In this document: positions 8,492-16,578 of the stretch, one piece after another
How the letters are laid out: each line of letters starts with the position of its first letter
How positions within the stretch are numbered: position 1 is the first letter of the stretch
Source of the DNA: JBGVSA01 sp041807905
GTDB lineage: Bacteria > Pseudomonadota > Gammaproteobacteria > Burkholderiales > Rhodocyclaceae
Length of the DNA stretch: 64,000 bases
NCBI RefSeq assembly: GCF_041807905.1
Contig: NZ_JBGVSA010000016.1
Location: 42,713-106,712 of the forward strand
Reading direction: 5' to 3'
Notes under the pieces: model-generated
Seen by the model: only the letters and a program-made list of their open reading frames with translations
Told to the model about the DNA's origin: nothing
Database searches by the model: none
Translations under genes and position numbers: made by a program

Positions 8492-9091
8492 TCAGACGCT
8501 GACCTGTACCGCAGAAAAACTGATCGGCGCCGACTGCCGCGCACGCAGCGAATCATGATGCTGGCTGCGCAGGCGCTCCAGTAACAAGCCGATGGCGTCG
8601 TCCACGCGATGCGCGATGATCGGGTCCAACGCCAGGGCGCCGGTGGCCGCGTCCTGCACGATCTGCGAATCGAGCGCACTGACGGGCGATATCACTTCGC
8701 GCGCGCCCAACGCGGCCAGCACCGGTCTGATCGTGAAGTCCAGCGCCAGCACATGCAGCGGACTGCCTGCCGACGACACCGGCAGCACCAGCTTTCCTTC
8801 CAGCGCCTTCTGCGGCAGCAGATCGAGAAAGGCCTTGAGCAGCCCGCTGTAGGCCGCCTTGTAGATGGGGCTGGACAGCACCACCGCGCGGGCCGACTCC
8901 ACCTCGGTGACGGCGGCGGCGATATCGATGTCGTCGACGCGCGCACCGAGCAGTGCGTCGGCCGGCAGATCGCGCAACGCGATCCATCGGGTCAGTTCCC
9001 CCTGTGCGGCGATGCGCTCGCGCACACTGGACAGCAACAACGCGCTGCGCGACCGCGCGGACGGACTACCTGAAATGAATACGATGCTCAT
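8492..9091 (-). CDS. ssuE: NADPH-dependent FMN reductase (SsuE type)
   Basis: Flavodoxin-fold reductase of 199 residues that would supply reduced FMN to a two-component monooxygenase. The FMN phosphate loop is SGSPSARSRS at residues 7-16, and the SsuE signature SSPIYKAAYSGLLKAFLDLL is centred near residue 83, followed by PVSSAGSPLHVLA. The gene is convergent with the LLM monooxygenase, and its product is the natural partner for that enzyme. The usual ssu operon (ssuD, ssuB) is absent, so the reductase may serve a non-alkanesulfonate pathway here. Confidence 0.9.
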   Translation of the reverse strand: MSIVFISGSPSARSRSALLLSSVRERIAAQGELTRWIALRDLPADALLGARVDDIDIAAAVTEVESARAVVLSSPIYKAAYSGLLKAFLDLLPQKALEGKLVLPVSSAGSPLHVLALDFTIRPVLAALGAREVISPVSALDSQIVQDAATGALALDPIIAHRVDDAIGLLLERLRSQHHDSLRARQSAPISFSAVQVSV

Positions 9092-9327
9092 GTCGATGAC
9101 GATCCCAAGAAAGATGCGATGACTCTAGAAGGCGAACGTCGCCCTTGAGAACCAAGATTTCGTCAGTTGCATATGCGACGGTCGAATAAGTCACGCCACG
9201 ATGTGCGGCCTTGAACAGCGCCACCTCGTCGCTGCTGCATTCTCCGCAGTCCGCGTCGTCGTCCGACTCTGATCGCGAGGCTCGCGGAGCGAAGCGCCAC
9301 GGGGCTTTGCGGCACATGTCACAAGAA
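9092..9327. promoter_or_regulatory. Divergent intergenic region between ssuE and the amidohydrolase
   Basis: No gene is visible. A near-palindrome GTTGCATATGCGAC at 9166-9179 (one mismatched pair) lies 75 bases upstream of ssuE and could be an operator. I see no clear sigma-70 boxes for ssuE. Confidence 0.3.
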
Positions 9328-9342
9328 TGGCACGGGCTTTGC
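9328..9342 (+). promoter_or_regulatory. Sigma-54-type promoter for the amidohydrolase
   Basis: TGGCACGGGCTTTGC is a full match to TGGCACG-N4-TTGC with the invariant GG and GC 12 bases apart. Expected transcription start is near 9354, about 60 bases before the ATG at 9413. This is the best sigma-54 match I found in the window. Confidence 0.65.
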
Positions 9343-9412
9343 CATGCAGTCGGCAGGGGTACGCGGCGCACGCTGCACGCGCACCCTTCTACAACATGAA
9401 CCGGAGCCCCAC

Positions 9413-10936
9413 ATGAACGATCGCCTGTCGCGCCTACAGTTATCCCCCTCGGTCGCCGTGAAGAACACGCTCGACTATCCCGTCATCGACACCGACGTGC
9501 ATGTCAACGACTACACGCCGGATCTGGAGGACTACGTCTCTCATCACGGCGGCGTGCACCTGGTCGACGCGTTGCGCAAGGCAAGCGAAGACCGCATCGC
9601 GCGCGGCGGCATCGGCAATGGCAAGAACTGGTACGAACAGACGCCCGAAGAGCGACAGTATTACCGCTCCATCCGCTCGCCGTGGTGGGCGCGCGTTACC
9701 AAGAACACGCTCGACGTGGCCACCTACCACCTGCCGGAATTGTTCGCCGAGCGGCAGGCCGAGCAGGGTTCGGACTACTCGGTGCTGTTCCCCAACAATG
9801 TACTGGCACCGCTCGGTGTGCGCGACAAGGATTCGCGCACGGCGCTGTCGCGCGCCATCAATCACTACCACGCCGATCTGTGGCGCAAGTACAGCGCGAA
9901 CCTCACTCCGGTGGCCGGCATTCCGCTGCATACGCCGGAAGAAGGCATCGCCGAGCTCGATTTCGCCATCAACACGCTGGGACTCAAGGCCATCAACATC
10001 GCCGGCAGCGTGAGCCGGCCGATCCGCGCGCTGGCGGACCGTTTTCCCATCGACAAGCACCCGGAACTGCGCAAGTACATTTCGTACCAGGACTTCCTCG
10101 GGCTCGACAGCGAATATGACTACGATCCGTTCTGGGCCAGGGTGGTCGAACTCGGCGTGCCAATCCTCACGCACTACGGCAGCCAGGGCTGGACGGGGCG
10201 GAGTTCAATTTCCAACTACATGAACAACCACATCGGCCACTTTGCCGATGGCACCGAAGCGTTTGCCAAGGCGCTGTTCTTCGGCGGCGTGACGCGCCGC
10301 TTCCCCAAGCTGCGCGCGGGCTTTCTCGAAGGCGGCGCGGACTGGGGCGCACGCGTCTACATTCACCTCGTCGATCGCTGGAACAAACGCAGCCGCAAGG
10401 GTCTGGAAAACTACGATCCGCTGGCGACCGATCGCGAGCAGCTCGCCGCACTCTTCCGCCAATATGGCGCCGACCTGGTGAAGGATCGCAGCGTCGCGGG
10501 CGAAGACCTCATCCGCGACACGCTCGGCGCGCACTACACGCGCGATGCGCGACGCCCGCGCGACGAAGAGCTGGAAGACTTCGCCGCCGCCGGGATCGAA
10601 AAAGTGGAAGACATCAAGTCGCGCTGGGTGGACAACTTCTTCTTCGGTTCCGAATCGGACGACCGCACGCTCGCTCACGCCTTCAACGACAAGGCTAGTC
10701 CGCTGGGCACCAAGATCAATGCGATCTACTCGTCCGATGTCGGCCATTGGGACGTGCCCGACCTGACCGAAGCACTGGCCGAAGCGCACGCGCTGGTGGA
10801 CGACGGCCTCATCACCGAAGCCGATTTCAAGGCCTACATGTTCGAGAATCCGTACCGCTTGTACACCGAAGCCAACGCGGATTTCTTCAAGGGCACGGTC
10901 ATCGAGCAGAAGCTCGCCGGCAAGGCTGCCGTGTAG
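9413..10936 (+). CDS. Metal-dependent amidohydrolase (amidohydrolase_2 / decarboxylase-like)
   Basis: A 507-residue cytoplasmic TIM-barrel protein. The N-terminal metal-binding strand reads VIDTDVHVND near residue 24. The later metal-ligand strand is VPILTHYGSQGW near 250, and the C-terminal signature YSSDVGHWDVPD is near 440. In classical amidohydrolases the first motif is HxH; here the second position is Asn, a variant seen in some amidohydrolase_2 relatives. The family includes hydrolases and nonoxidative decarboxylases. A sigma-54-like promoter precedes the gene, and the flavin monooxygenase system is adjacent, so it may act on the monooxygenase product. The substrate is unknown. Confidence 0.83.
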   Translation: MNDRLSRLQLSPSVAVKNTLDYPVIDTDVHVNDYTPDLEDYVSHHGGVHLVDALRKASEDRIARGGIGNGKNWYEQTPEERQYYRSIRSPWWARVTKNTLDVATYHLPELFAERQAEQGSDYSVLFPNNVLAPLGVRDKDSRTALSRAINHYHADLWRKYSANLTPVAGIPLHTPEEGIAELDFAINTLGLKAINIAGSVSRPIRALADRFPIDKHPELRKYISYQDFLGLDSEYDYDPFWARVVELGVPILTHYGSQGWTGRSSISNYMNNHIGHFADGTEAFAKALFFGGVTRRFPKLRAGFLEGGADWGARVYIHLVDRWNKRSRKGLENYDPLATDREQLAALFRQYGADLVKDRSVAGEDLIRDTLGAHYTRDARRPRDEELEDFAAAGIEKVEDIKSRWVDNFFFGSESDDRTLAHAFNDKASPLGTKINAIYSSDVGHWDVPDLTEALAEAHALVDDGLITEADFKAYMFENPYRLYTEANADFFKGTVIEQKLAGKAAV

Positions 10937-10964
10937 GCGGAAAGGTCTCCCTCGTGTCGTGCTG

Positions 10965-10992
10965 CGCCCGGCCGCGTGCCGGGCGTTTTTTT
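10965..10992 (+). terminator. Rho-independent terminator after the amidohydrolase
   Basis: Stem CGCCCGGC/GCCGGGCG with a five-base loop followed by seven T. It lies between the convergent amidohydrolase and histidine kinase genes. Confidence 0.85.
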
Positions 10993-11029
10993 GAACTGCG
11001 CGGTCGGCAAGACAGGCGCGGCGCGTTGG

Positions 11030-12445
11030 CTAGGCCCGAAAAACCACCCGCGCCCGCAGACCGGTGACTTCGTCCGGATTGGCTTCGAGCGTGACGGCGG
11101 CACCAAGCGTGCGGGCGATCTCGCGCACGATGGCAAGGCCCAGCCCGGTGCCTTCGGCGTCATTCGACAGCCGCACGAAACGCTCGAAGACACGTTCGCG
11201 CGATTCGGCCGGGATACCGGGGCCGTTGTCATCCACGCACAGTTCCGCCTGTTTCTCCGTGCCGCGCACGCTGACCGTCACGCGACCGCCTTCGGGCGTG
11301 TAGCGCAAGGCGTTGTCGAGCAGGTTGGCGATAAGCGCGTCGAGCAATGCCGGCTGCGCCCGCACGCGGATGATGGAGTCGACCGATGGCAGGTTCATGC
11401 CGAGGTCGATGCGCCGCAGTTCGGCCTGCGCGGCCAGGTGCTCGACGCAACGGAGCGCACATTGCGCGAGGTCGACCGGCTCCAGGCGCGCCGGCGCATT
11501 GCTGGAGTGCTCTGCCTGGGCGAGCATCAACAGCTTGTTGGTCACGTCGACGAGTTGGCGATTGCTGTTCTGCAGTGCGCGCAGTGCGGCGTCCATGTCG
11601 TCGACACGCTCATGCTGCCGTGCCATGCGCGCGAATTCGAGCTGCGACGCCTGCAATGCCAGCGGCGTGCGCAACTGGTGCGCCGCGTCGGCAATGAAAC
11701 GCCGCTGCCCCTGCCCGTAGGCGCGCAGCTTACGCGCGAAGCTGTTCACCGTGTCGGCCACCGGGCGCAGCTCGGTATGCAGGCGGCGTGTGTCGATGTT
11801 GAAGTCCTCCAACCGCGAGGGGTCCTGCGCGGCGATCTGTTCGTTCAGCCACGCCAGCGGCCGCAGTTCGCGCGTCAGTGCAAAGACCGTCAACACAACG
11901 GCCAGCAGGAGAGCGATGACGAGGTACGTGACCGTCGGCAGCCAGAGCGAATCGACCATGCGATCGTGGCTGCGCGTGGTCTTGCCGACAAAGATGTTGA
12001 TGTCGCGCTCCTGCCCGCCGTCGTACATCGGCCGTCGTGTCATGACCGCGCGGATGGGCTGGCCGCGGAACACCGTGTCGTACCACTGCGCACGATCCGC
12101 CCCCGCCAGCTTGAGTTGCGGCGGCGGAGGGAATTCGGGCGAGCCAACCAGCACCATGCCGCTACCATCGGTCACGCTCAGGAACACCTGGTCGCGCTCG
12201 GGCGATACGAACAGGCTGAGCGCCGAAGGCGGCACACTGGCGCGCACGTTGTCGTCCTCCCAGATCAGACGGTCGGACAGCACCTTGGCGGAAGCCAGCA
12301 GGTCGCGGTCCTGCACGTAGTCGGCCACGGCCACGGCGTGCTGCCAGCTGAGGTAACCGCACACCAGCACGAAGGCCGACAGCGGCAGGAGCAGCCATGC
12401 GGCAAGGCGCACGCGCAGGCTGGTGATCGAGCCCGGCACGATCAT
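11030..12445 (-). CDS. Sensor histidine kinase (TctE-like, 2CSK_N sensor)
   Basis: Inner-membrane kinase of 471 residues. A first helix is at about residues 10-32, the periplasmic sensor runs to about 165, and the second helix is near 170-190. The phosphoacceptor box is DAAHQLRTPLAL near residue 257, the N box NLLDNALRYTPEGG near 365, and the ATP motifs DDNGPGIP and GTGLGLAIV follow. The linker NSFARKLRAYGQGQRRFIADAAH and the N-terminal architecture are typical of the TctE/QseC branch. The ATG at 12445 overlaps the response-regulator stop as ATGA. Relatives sense tricarboxylates, but the neighbour here is a NitT/TauT importer. Confidence 0.87.
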   Translation of the reverse strand: MIVPGSITSLRVRLAAWLLLPLSAFVLVCGYLSWQHAVAVADYVQDRDLLASAKVLSDRLIWEDDNVRASVPPSALSLFVSPERDQVFLSVTDGSGMVLVGSPEFPPPPQLKLAGADRAQWYDTVFRGQPIRAVMTRRPMYDGGQERDINIFVGKTTRSHDRMVDSLWLPTVTYLVIALLLAVVLTVFALTRELRPLAWLNEQIAAQDPSRLEDFNIDTRRLHTELRPVADTVNSFARKLRAYGQGQRRFIADAAHQLRTPLALQASQLEFARMARQHERVDDMDAALRALQNSNRQLVDVTNKLLMLAQAEHSSNAPARLEPVDLAQCALRCVEHLAAQAELRRIDLGMNLPSVDSIIRVRAQPALLDALIANLLDNALRYTPEGGRVTVSVRGTEKQAELCVDDNGPGIPAESRERVFERFVRLSNDAEGTGLGLAIVREIARTLGAAVTLEANPDEVTGLRARVVFRA

Positions 12446-13119
12446 CGTTCGTCGCGCGTGCGCAGCAGGTAGCCGACGCCACGCAAGGTGATGATGGCCG
12501 CCTGGCTGGGTTCGAGCTTGCGGCGCAGACGGTGGATGTAAAGATCGATGGCGTCGGCGCTGGCCGAGTCGTCGCCCATGCCGAAAAGGCTGTCGATGAG
12601 TGCCTGCTTCGGCACGGTGGTACCGACCTTGAGCATCATCGCTTCGAGCAGGGCGCGCTCGCGCGGCGGCAGCGGCAACGCCTGCCCGGCCAGTGAGAAC
12701 TGCCGTGTATTGAGGTCGTAACGCAGGTCGCCGCACGCGATGTCGTTCGACTTTCCCGGCAGGCGGCGCCGCACGATGGCCTTGATGCGCGCTACCAGTT
12801 CGCGGCTCTCCACCGGCTTGACGATGTAATCGTCCGCACCGATTTCCAGGCACTGCACCTTCTGGTCGAGCGAATCGGAAGCGGTCAGCACGATCAACGG
12901 CGCGTCGTCGCCCCGCTCACGCAGGCGGCGCAGCACGCCCTTGCCGGTGAGACCGGGAATGTTCAGGTCGAGGAGCACAACTTCGTAGCGGGTCTGCCTC
13001 AGCAAGGTGTCGGCGGCGCCGCCGTCGGTCACGTGGTCCACTTCAAAGCCCTGCTCGCGCAGCAGGCTCACCAGCCACAGCGCCAGTTCGGCGCTGTCTT
13101 CAATCAGCAGGATTCTCAT
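12442..13119 (-). CDS. OmpR-family response regulator (TctD/QseB-like)
   Basis: A 225-residue transcription regulator. The receiver domain has phosphoacceptor D51 in LLDLNIPG and the switch lysine in IVKPVESREL; the winged-helix output domain has PLPPRERALLEAMM and the recognition-helix region ADAIDLYIHRLRRKL, ending GVGYLLRT. The start MRILLIED at 13119 is chosen because the 39 upstream in-frame codons have no receiver similarity. It is coupled to the kinase by an ATGA overlap and is divergent from the ABC importer at 13364, which is its most likely target. Confidence 0.9.
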   Translation of the reverse strand: MRILLIEDSAELALWLVSLLREQGFEVDHVTDGGAADTLLRQTRYEVVLLDLNIPGLTGKGVLRRLRERGDDAPLIVLTASDSLDQKVQCLEIGADDYIVKPVESRELVARIKAIVRRRLPGKSNDIACGDLRYDLNTRQFSLAGQALPLPPRERALLEAMMLKVGTTVPKQALIDSLFGMGDDSASADAIDLYIHRLRRKLEPSQAAIITLRGVGYLLRTRDER

Positions 13120-13363
13120 GTCGGTCTGTATTTGTGTAATGGCAGGCACTGCGATGGCGCCCGCACGGCAAGGGTAACGCGTCCCGCCGCCGCGAGCGAA
13201 GTTGCCCGCGCCGTATTGGGGAAATACATGAGTCACGATGCGCCGCAGCGAAAGCTCGATGAAAGGTTGCGCTTCCTAGACTGGCCTCGCATCAACAAGA
13301 ATCCGCCGCCACGAAAGCTGCGGTCCCGCGCGGAGCCCCGCGCCCCATAGGAGACCACTCGTC
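13120..13363. promoter_or_regulatory. Divergent region between response regulator and ABC importer
   Basis: These 244 bases must contain both the promoter of the two-component operon and that of the NitT/TauT importer. I found no confident boxes. The binding-protein start is preceded by GGAGA. Confidence 0.35.
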
Positions 13364-14395
13364 ATGCGTACGTTTCATCGTCACCTGATCGCCACCGCCG
13401 TGTGTGCAACGCTCGCCGGCACCGTTTCGATGGCGCAGGCAGCAGAGCCGATCACCATCATGGTCGGCGGCATAAACAAGATCATCTACCTGCCCGCCAA
13501 GCTGACCGAAGCGCTCGGCTACTTCAAGGACGAAGGACTCGACGTCGAGCTGCAATCGCAGCCAGCCGGCGTCGACGCCGAAAACCAGTTGATTGCCGGC
13601 GCCGTGCAGGGCGTGGTGGGTTTCTATGACCACACCATCGACCTGCAGAGCAAGGGCAAGGAAATCGAAGCCATCGCCGTGTTCTGCAAGGTGCCGGGCG
13701 AAGTCGAACTGGTGTCGACGCAGGCTGCGCCGACCTTCAAGACCATGGCCGACGCCAAGGGCAAGACGCTGGGCGTGACGGGCCTGGGTTCGTCGACCGA
13801 CTTCCTGTCGCGCTACCTGGTGGAACGCCAGGGGGTGGCGTCCAAGGATTACTCGCTGCTGCCCGTGGGCGCCGGCGACACCTTCATCGCGGCGATGAAG
13901 CAGGACCGCATCCAGGCTGGCATGACGACCGAACCGACGGTGTCGGCCATGATCAAGCGCGGCGAAGCCAAGGTGCTGGTCGACATGCGCACCGAGCAAG
14001 GCACGCGCGCCGCGCTCGGCGGCCTGTACCCGGCGGCGAGCTTCTACGTGCAGAACAGTTGGGCCGAAACGCATAAGGACGAGGCCACGAAGCTGGCCCG
14101 CGCATTCGCCCGCACCATGGCCTACATCCACACGCACACCGCCGAGCAGATCGCCGACAAGATGCCCAAGGACTACTACGGCGGCGACAAGGCGCTGTAC
14201 GTCCAGGCGCTGGACGCTTCGCTGCCGATGTTCACCGAAGACGGCAAGATGCCCGCCGGCGGCCCGGAAACCGTGCTGCAGGTGCTCGCCACGTACAAGC
14301 CGCAGGTCAAGAGCAAGAACATCGACCTGTCGAAGACCTACACCAACGCTTACGTAACGGCCGGGGCGAGCGTGGCAAAGGCGACCGCAAAATGA
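13364..14395 (+). CDS. NitT/TauT-type ABC substrate-binding protein
   Basis: Periplasmic binding protein of 343 residues of the NMT1/ThiY/SsuA fold. The signal peptide ends near AQAAEP at about residue 27. Mature motifs are IMVGGINKIIYLPAKLTEAL, YFKDEGLDVEL, QGVVGFYDHTIDLQSKGK and GLGSSTDFLSRYLVERQGV. It is the first gene of an operon with ATPase and permease, and its stop overlaps the ATPase start as ATGA. It is not a close paralogue of the two sulfonate-type proteins at 4.3-6.6 kb. Ligand unknown; the divergent TctD/TctE-like system may respond to it. Confidence 0.88.
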   Translation: MRTFHRHLIATAVCATLAGTVSMAQAAEPITIMVGGINKIIYLPAKLTEALGYFKDEGLDVELQSQPAGVDAENQLIAGAVQGVVGFYDHTIDLQSKGKEIEAIAVFCKVPGEVELVSTQAAPTFKTMADAKGKTLGVTGLGSSTDFLSRYLVERQGVASKDYSLLPVGAGDTFIAAMKQDRIQAGMTTEPTVSAMIKRGEAKVLVDMRTEQGTRAALGGLYPAASFYVQNSWAETHKDEATKLARAFARTMAYIHTHTAEQIADKMPKDYYGGDKALYVQALDASLPMFTEDGKMPAGGPETVLQVLATYKPQVKSKNIDLSKTYTNAYVTAGASVAKATAK

Positions 14396-15171
14396 CCCAG
14401 CCGGCAATCGAATTCCGCAACGTCTCGCTGCGCTTCATCGATGCGAAGGGCAACGCCACGGTGGCGCTGCGCAACTTCAACATGGCGGTGGCACGTGGCG
14501 AATTCGTTGCCATCGTTGGACCGACGGGCTGCGGCAAGTCGACCACGCTGAACATGGCGACCGGCTTGCTCAAGCCCACGGTGGGTGAAGTGCGCGTGAT
14601 GGGCCAAAAGGTGGACGGCATCGATCCGCGCATCGGTTTCGTCTTCCAGGCCGATGCCGTATTCCCCTGGCGCACGGTGATCCAGAACGTGGCCGCAGGC
14701 CCCCTCTTCCGAGGCACGCCGAAGAAGGCGGCCATGGAGGAAGCCACCGACTGGGCGCAGCGCGTGGGACTGGGCAAGTTCCTCCACCACTATCCGCACC
14801 AGCTCTCCGGCGGAATGCGCAAGCGCGTGGCACTGGCGCAGACCTTCATCAACAAGCCGGAGATCCTGTTGATGGACGAGCCCTTCTCGGCGCTCGACAT
14901 GCAGACGCGCACGCTCATGCAGGACGAGCTGCTCAAGCTGTGGTCGGGCACGGGAGGCTCGGTGGTGTTCGTCACGCACGATCTGGAAGAAGCCATTGCA
15001 TTGGCTGACCGCGTGTTCGTGCTGTCGGCCCGCCCGGGCATGCTCAAGCGCGTGTATGACATCGACCTGCCACGCCCGCGCGTGATGTCCGAGGTGAGAT
15101 ACGACGAGCAGTTCATCGAGCTGTCGCGCCAGATCTGGGCCGACCTGCGCGAAGAAGCCGTGCTCGCCTGA
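14392..15171 (+). CDS. NitT/TauT-type ABC importer ATPase
   Basis: Cytoplasmic ATPase of 259 residues. Walker A is GPTGCGKST at residues 43-51, the Q loop is FVFQADAVFPWRT, the signature LSGGMRKRVALAQ is near 138, Walker B is ILLMDEPFSALD near 158, and the switch histidine is in FVTHDLEEA. It resembles SsuB/TauB. It overlaps the binding-protein stop by four bases and precedes the permease by about 55 bases. It is the only importer ATPase in the window, so it might also energise the ATPase-less permeases at 2.6-4.3 kb, but that is speculation. Confidence 0.93.
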   Translation: MTQPAIEFRNVSLRFIDAKGNATVALRNFNMAVARGEFVAIVGPTGCGKSTTLNMATGLLKPTVGEVRVMGQKVDGIDPRIGFVFQADAVFPWRTVIQNVAAGPLFRGTPKKAAMEEATDWAQRVGLGKFLHHYPHQLSGGMRKRVALAQTFINKPEILLMDEPFSALDMQTRTLMQDELLKLWSGTGGSVVFVTHDLEEAIALADRVFVLSARPGMLKRVYDIDLPRPRVMSEVRYDEQFIELSRQIWADLREEAVLA

Positions 15172-15226
15172 TGCCACATTTGCCGGGCGCACTGCGCGCC
15201 CGCAGCCCCAAATCGGAGTAGTCCCC

Positions 15227-16081
15227 ATGACAGACTTTGCCCTGCCCGCCGCGCTCAGCGATGAAGCGCTGGCGCGCGAATCCGACATCGCCCGCGCACG
15301 CATCCAGCGGCGCAAGAACACCATCGTTGTGCTGCGCCTCGTGGTGCTGGCCGTCATCCTCGGCGGCTGGGAGATCGCCGCGCGCAACAAGTGGATCGAT
15401 CCCTTTTTCTATTCGCAGCCCTCGCTGATCTGGAACCAGCTCGTCGAGTGGATGCGCGACGGCACCGCGCAGGGTTCGCTGTGGCGTCAGATCGGCGTCA
15501 CGCTGGAAGAAACCGTGCTGGGCTTCCTGATCGGCTCGGTGGCCGGCGTGATCTGCGGGATCGTGCTCGGCCGCAACAAGCTGCTGTCGGATGTATTCAG
15601 CCTGTACATCCAGATCGCCAACTCGATTCCGCGCGTGGTGCTCGGTTCGATCTTCGTCATCGCGCTGGGCCTGGGCATGGCGTCCAAGGTGGCGCTGGCG
15701 GTGGTGATGGTGTTCTTCGTGGTGTTCGGCAACGCTTTCCAGGGCGTGCGCGAAGCCGACAAGTACATGATCGCCAACGCGCAGATCCTGGGCGCATCGC
15801 CCCGGCAACTGACGGTCTTCGTGGTCATTCCCTCGGCCATGTCGTGGATTCTGGCCAGCCTGCACGTGAGCTTCGGCTTTGCCCTGGTCGGCGCCGTGGT
15901 CGGCGAATTCCTCGGCGCCAAGGAAGGCATCGGCCTGCTGATCTCCACCGCGCAAGGCGCGTTCAATGCTAGCGGCGTGTTCGCAGCGATGATCGTGCTC
16001 GCCGTCGTGGCGCTCGCCGCCGCATGGCTGCTGACCGCCATCGAAAAGCGCGTCCTCAAGTGGCGCCCCGCCGCGTTCTGA
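15227..16081 (+). CDS. NitT/TauT-type ABC importer permease
   Basis: A 284-residue inner-membrane permease with a cytoplasmic N-terminus of about 30 residues and six predicted helices. The ATPase-contact loop is ANAQILGASPRQLTVFVVIP near residues 180-200, and FGFALVGAVVGEFLGAKEGIG follows. It completes the binding protein-ATPase-permease set. A terminator follows 27 bases after the stop. Confidence 0.9.
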   Translation: MTDFALPAALSDEALARESDIARARIQRRKNTIVVLRLVVLAVILGGWEIAARNKWIDPFFYSQPSLIWNQLVEWMRDGTAQGSLWRQIGVTLEETVLGFLIGSVAGVICGIVLGRNKLLSDVFSLYIQIANSIPRVVLGSIFVIALGLGMASKVALAVVMVFFVVFGNAFQGVREADKYMIANAQILGASPRQLTVFVVIPSAMSWILASLHVSFGFALVGAVVGEFLGAKEGIGLLISTAQGAFNASGVFAAMIVLAVVALAAAWLLTAIEKRVLKWRPAAF

Positions 16082-16107
16082 TTTACCAGCACCTCCGCTT
16101 CGGTTCG

Positions 16108-16136
16108 GCCCCCCGCTCTCCGGGGGCATTTTTTTG
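16108..16136 (+). terminator. Rho-independent terminator after the ABC importer
   Basis: Stem GCCCCC/GGGGGC separated by CGCTCTCC, then A followed by a run of T. It closes the NitT/TauT operon. Confidence 0.85.
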
Positions 16137-16578
16137 TGCGACCGCCAACAATCCGACGAACGGTCGGTTTGCAGTCAATAGTCGGTCGTCAGGCAAACAC
16201 CACGGCGGCGCAACACATGCCGCAGCGCCAGTTTTTCTTCATGACGCGATTTGTTATCGGTCACTTTGTGGGCGCATGGTCACTTGTATAGGGCGGACGC
16301 CCTGTCGATGACATTCCCATAGTGCATTGCAGGAAATGCTTTACGGCGTGTGCGTTGCAACACGAAAAGGCTGACAACTGCCCGCCACACCAATTCGCCA
16401 ATACCCGATGTGAATACGGCAACAACGTCAGTTGCCGCAAATACAGCGCCACGTAGATCATTGAATCGTAAGGATCATTCCGACAGACTGGCGCCGCTGG
16501 AAACGGTCACATTCAGACGACTGAGCAAACGGAATCGCTTGCATCCAGCCAGGACAATGCCAACACAGGAGACATTCC
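16137..16578. promoter_or_regulatory. Long intergenic region upstream of pectate lyase
   Basis: About 440 bases, richer in A and T than the flanking genes, with no convincing gene. It contains a direct repeat GGTCACTT at 16259-16266 and 16278-16285 (19-base period), which could bind a regulator of the lyase. The lyase ribosome binding site AGGAGA lies just before 16579. I could not assign -35/-10 boxes. Confidence 0.4.

Noticed and set aside
13120..13363. Possible sigma-54 promoter before the NitT/TauT importer
   Set aside because: The only TGGCA/TGC pair has a 10-base offset between GG and GC instead of 12.
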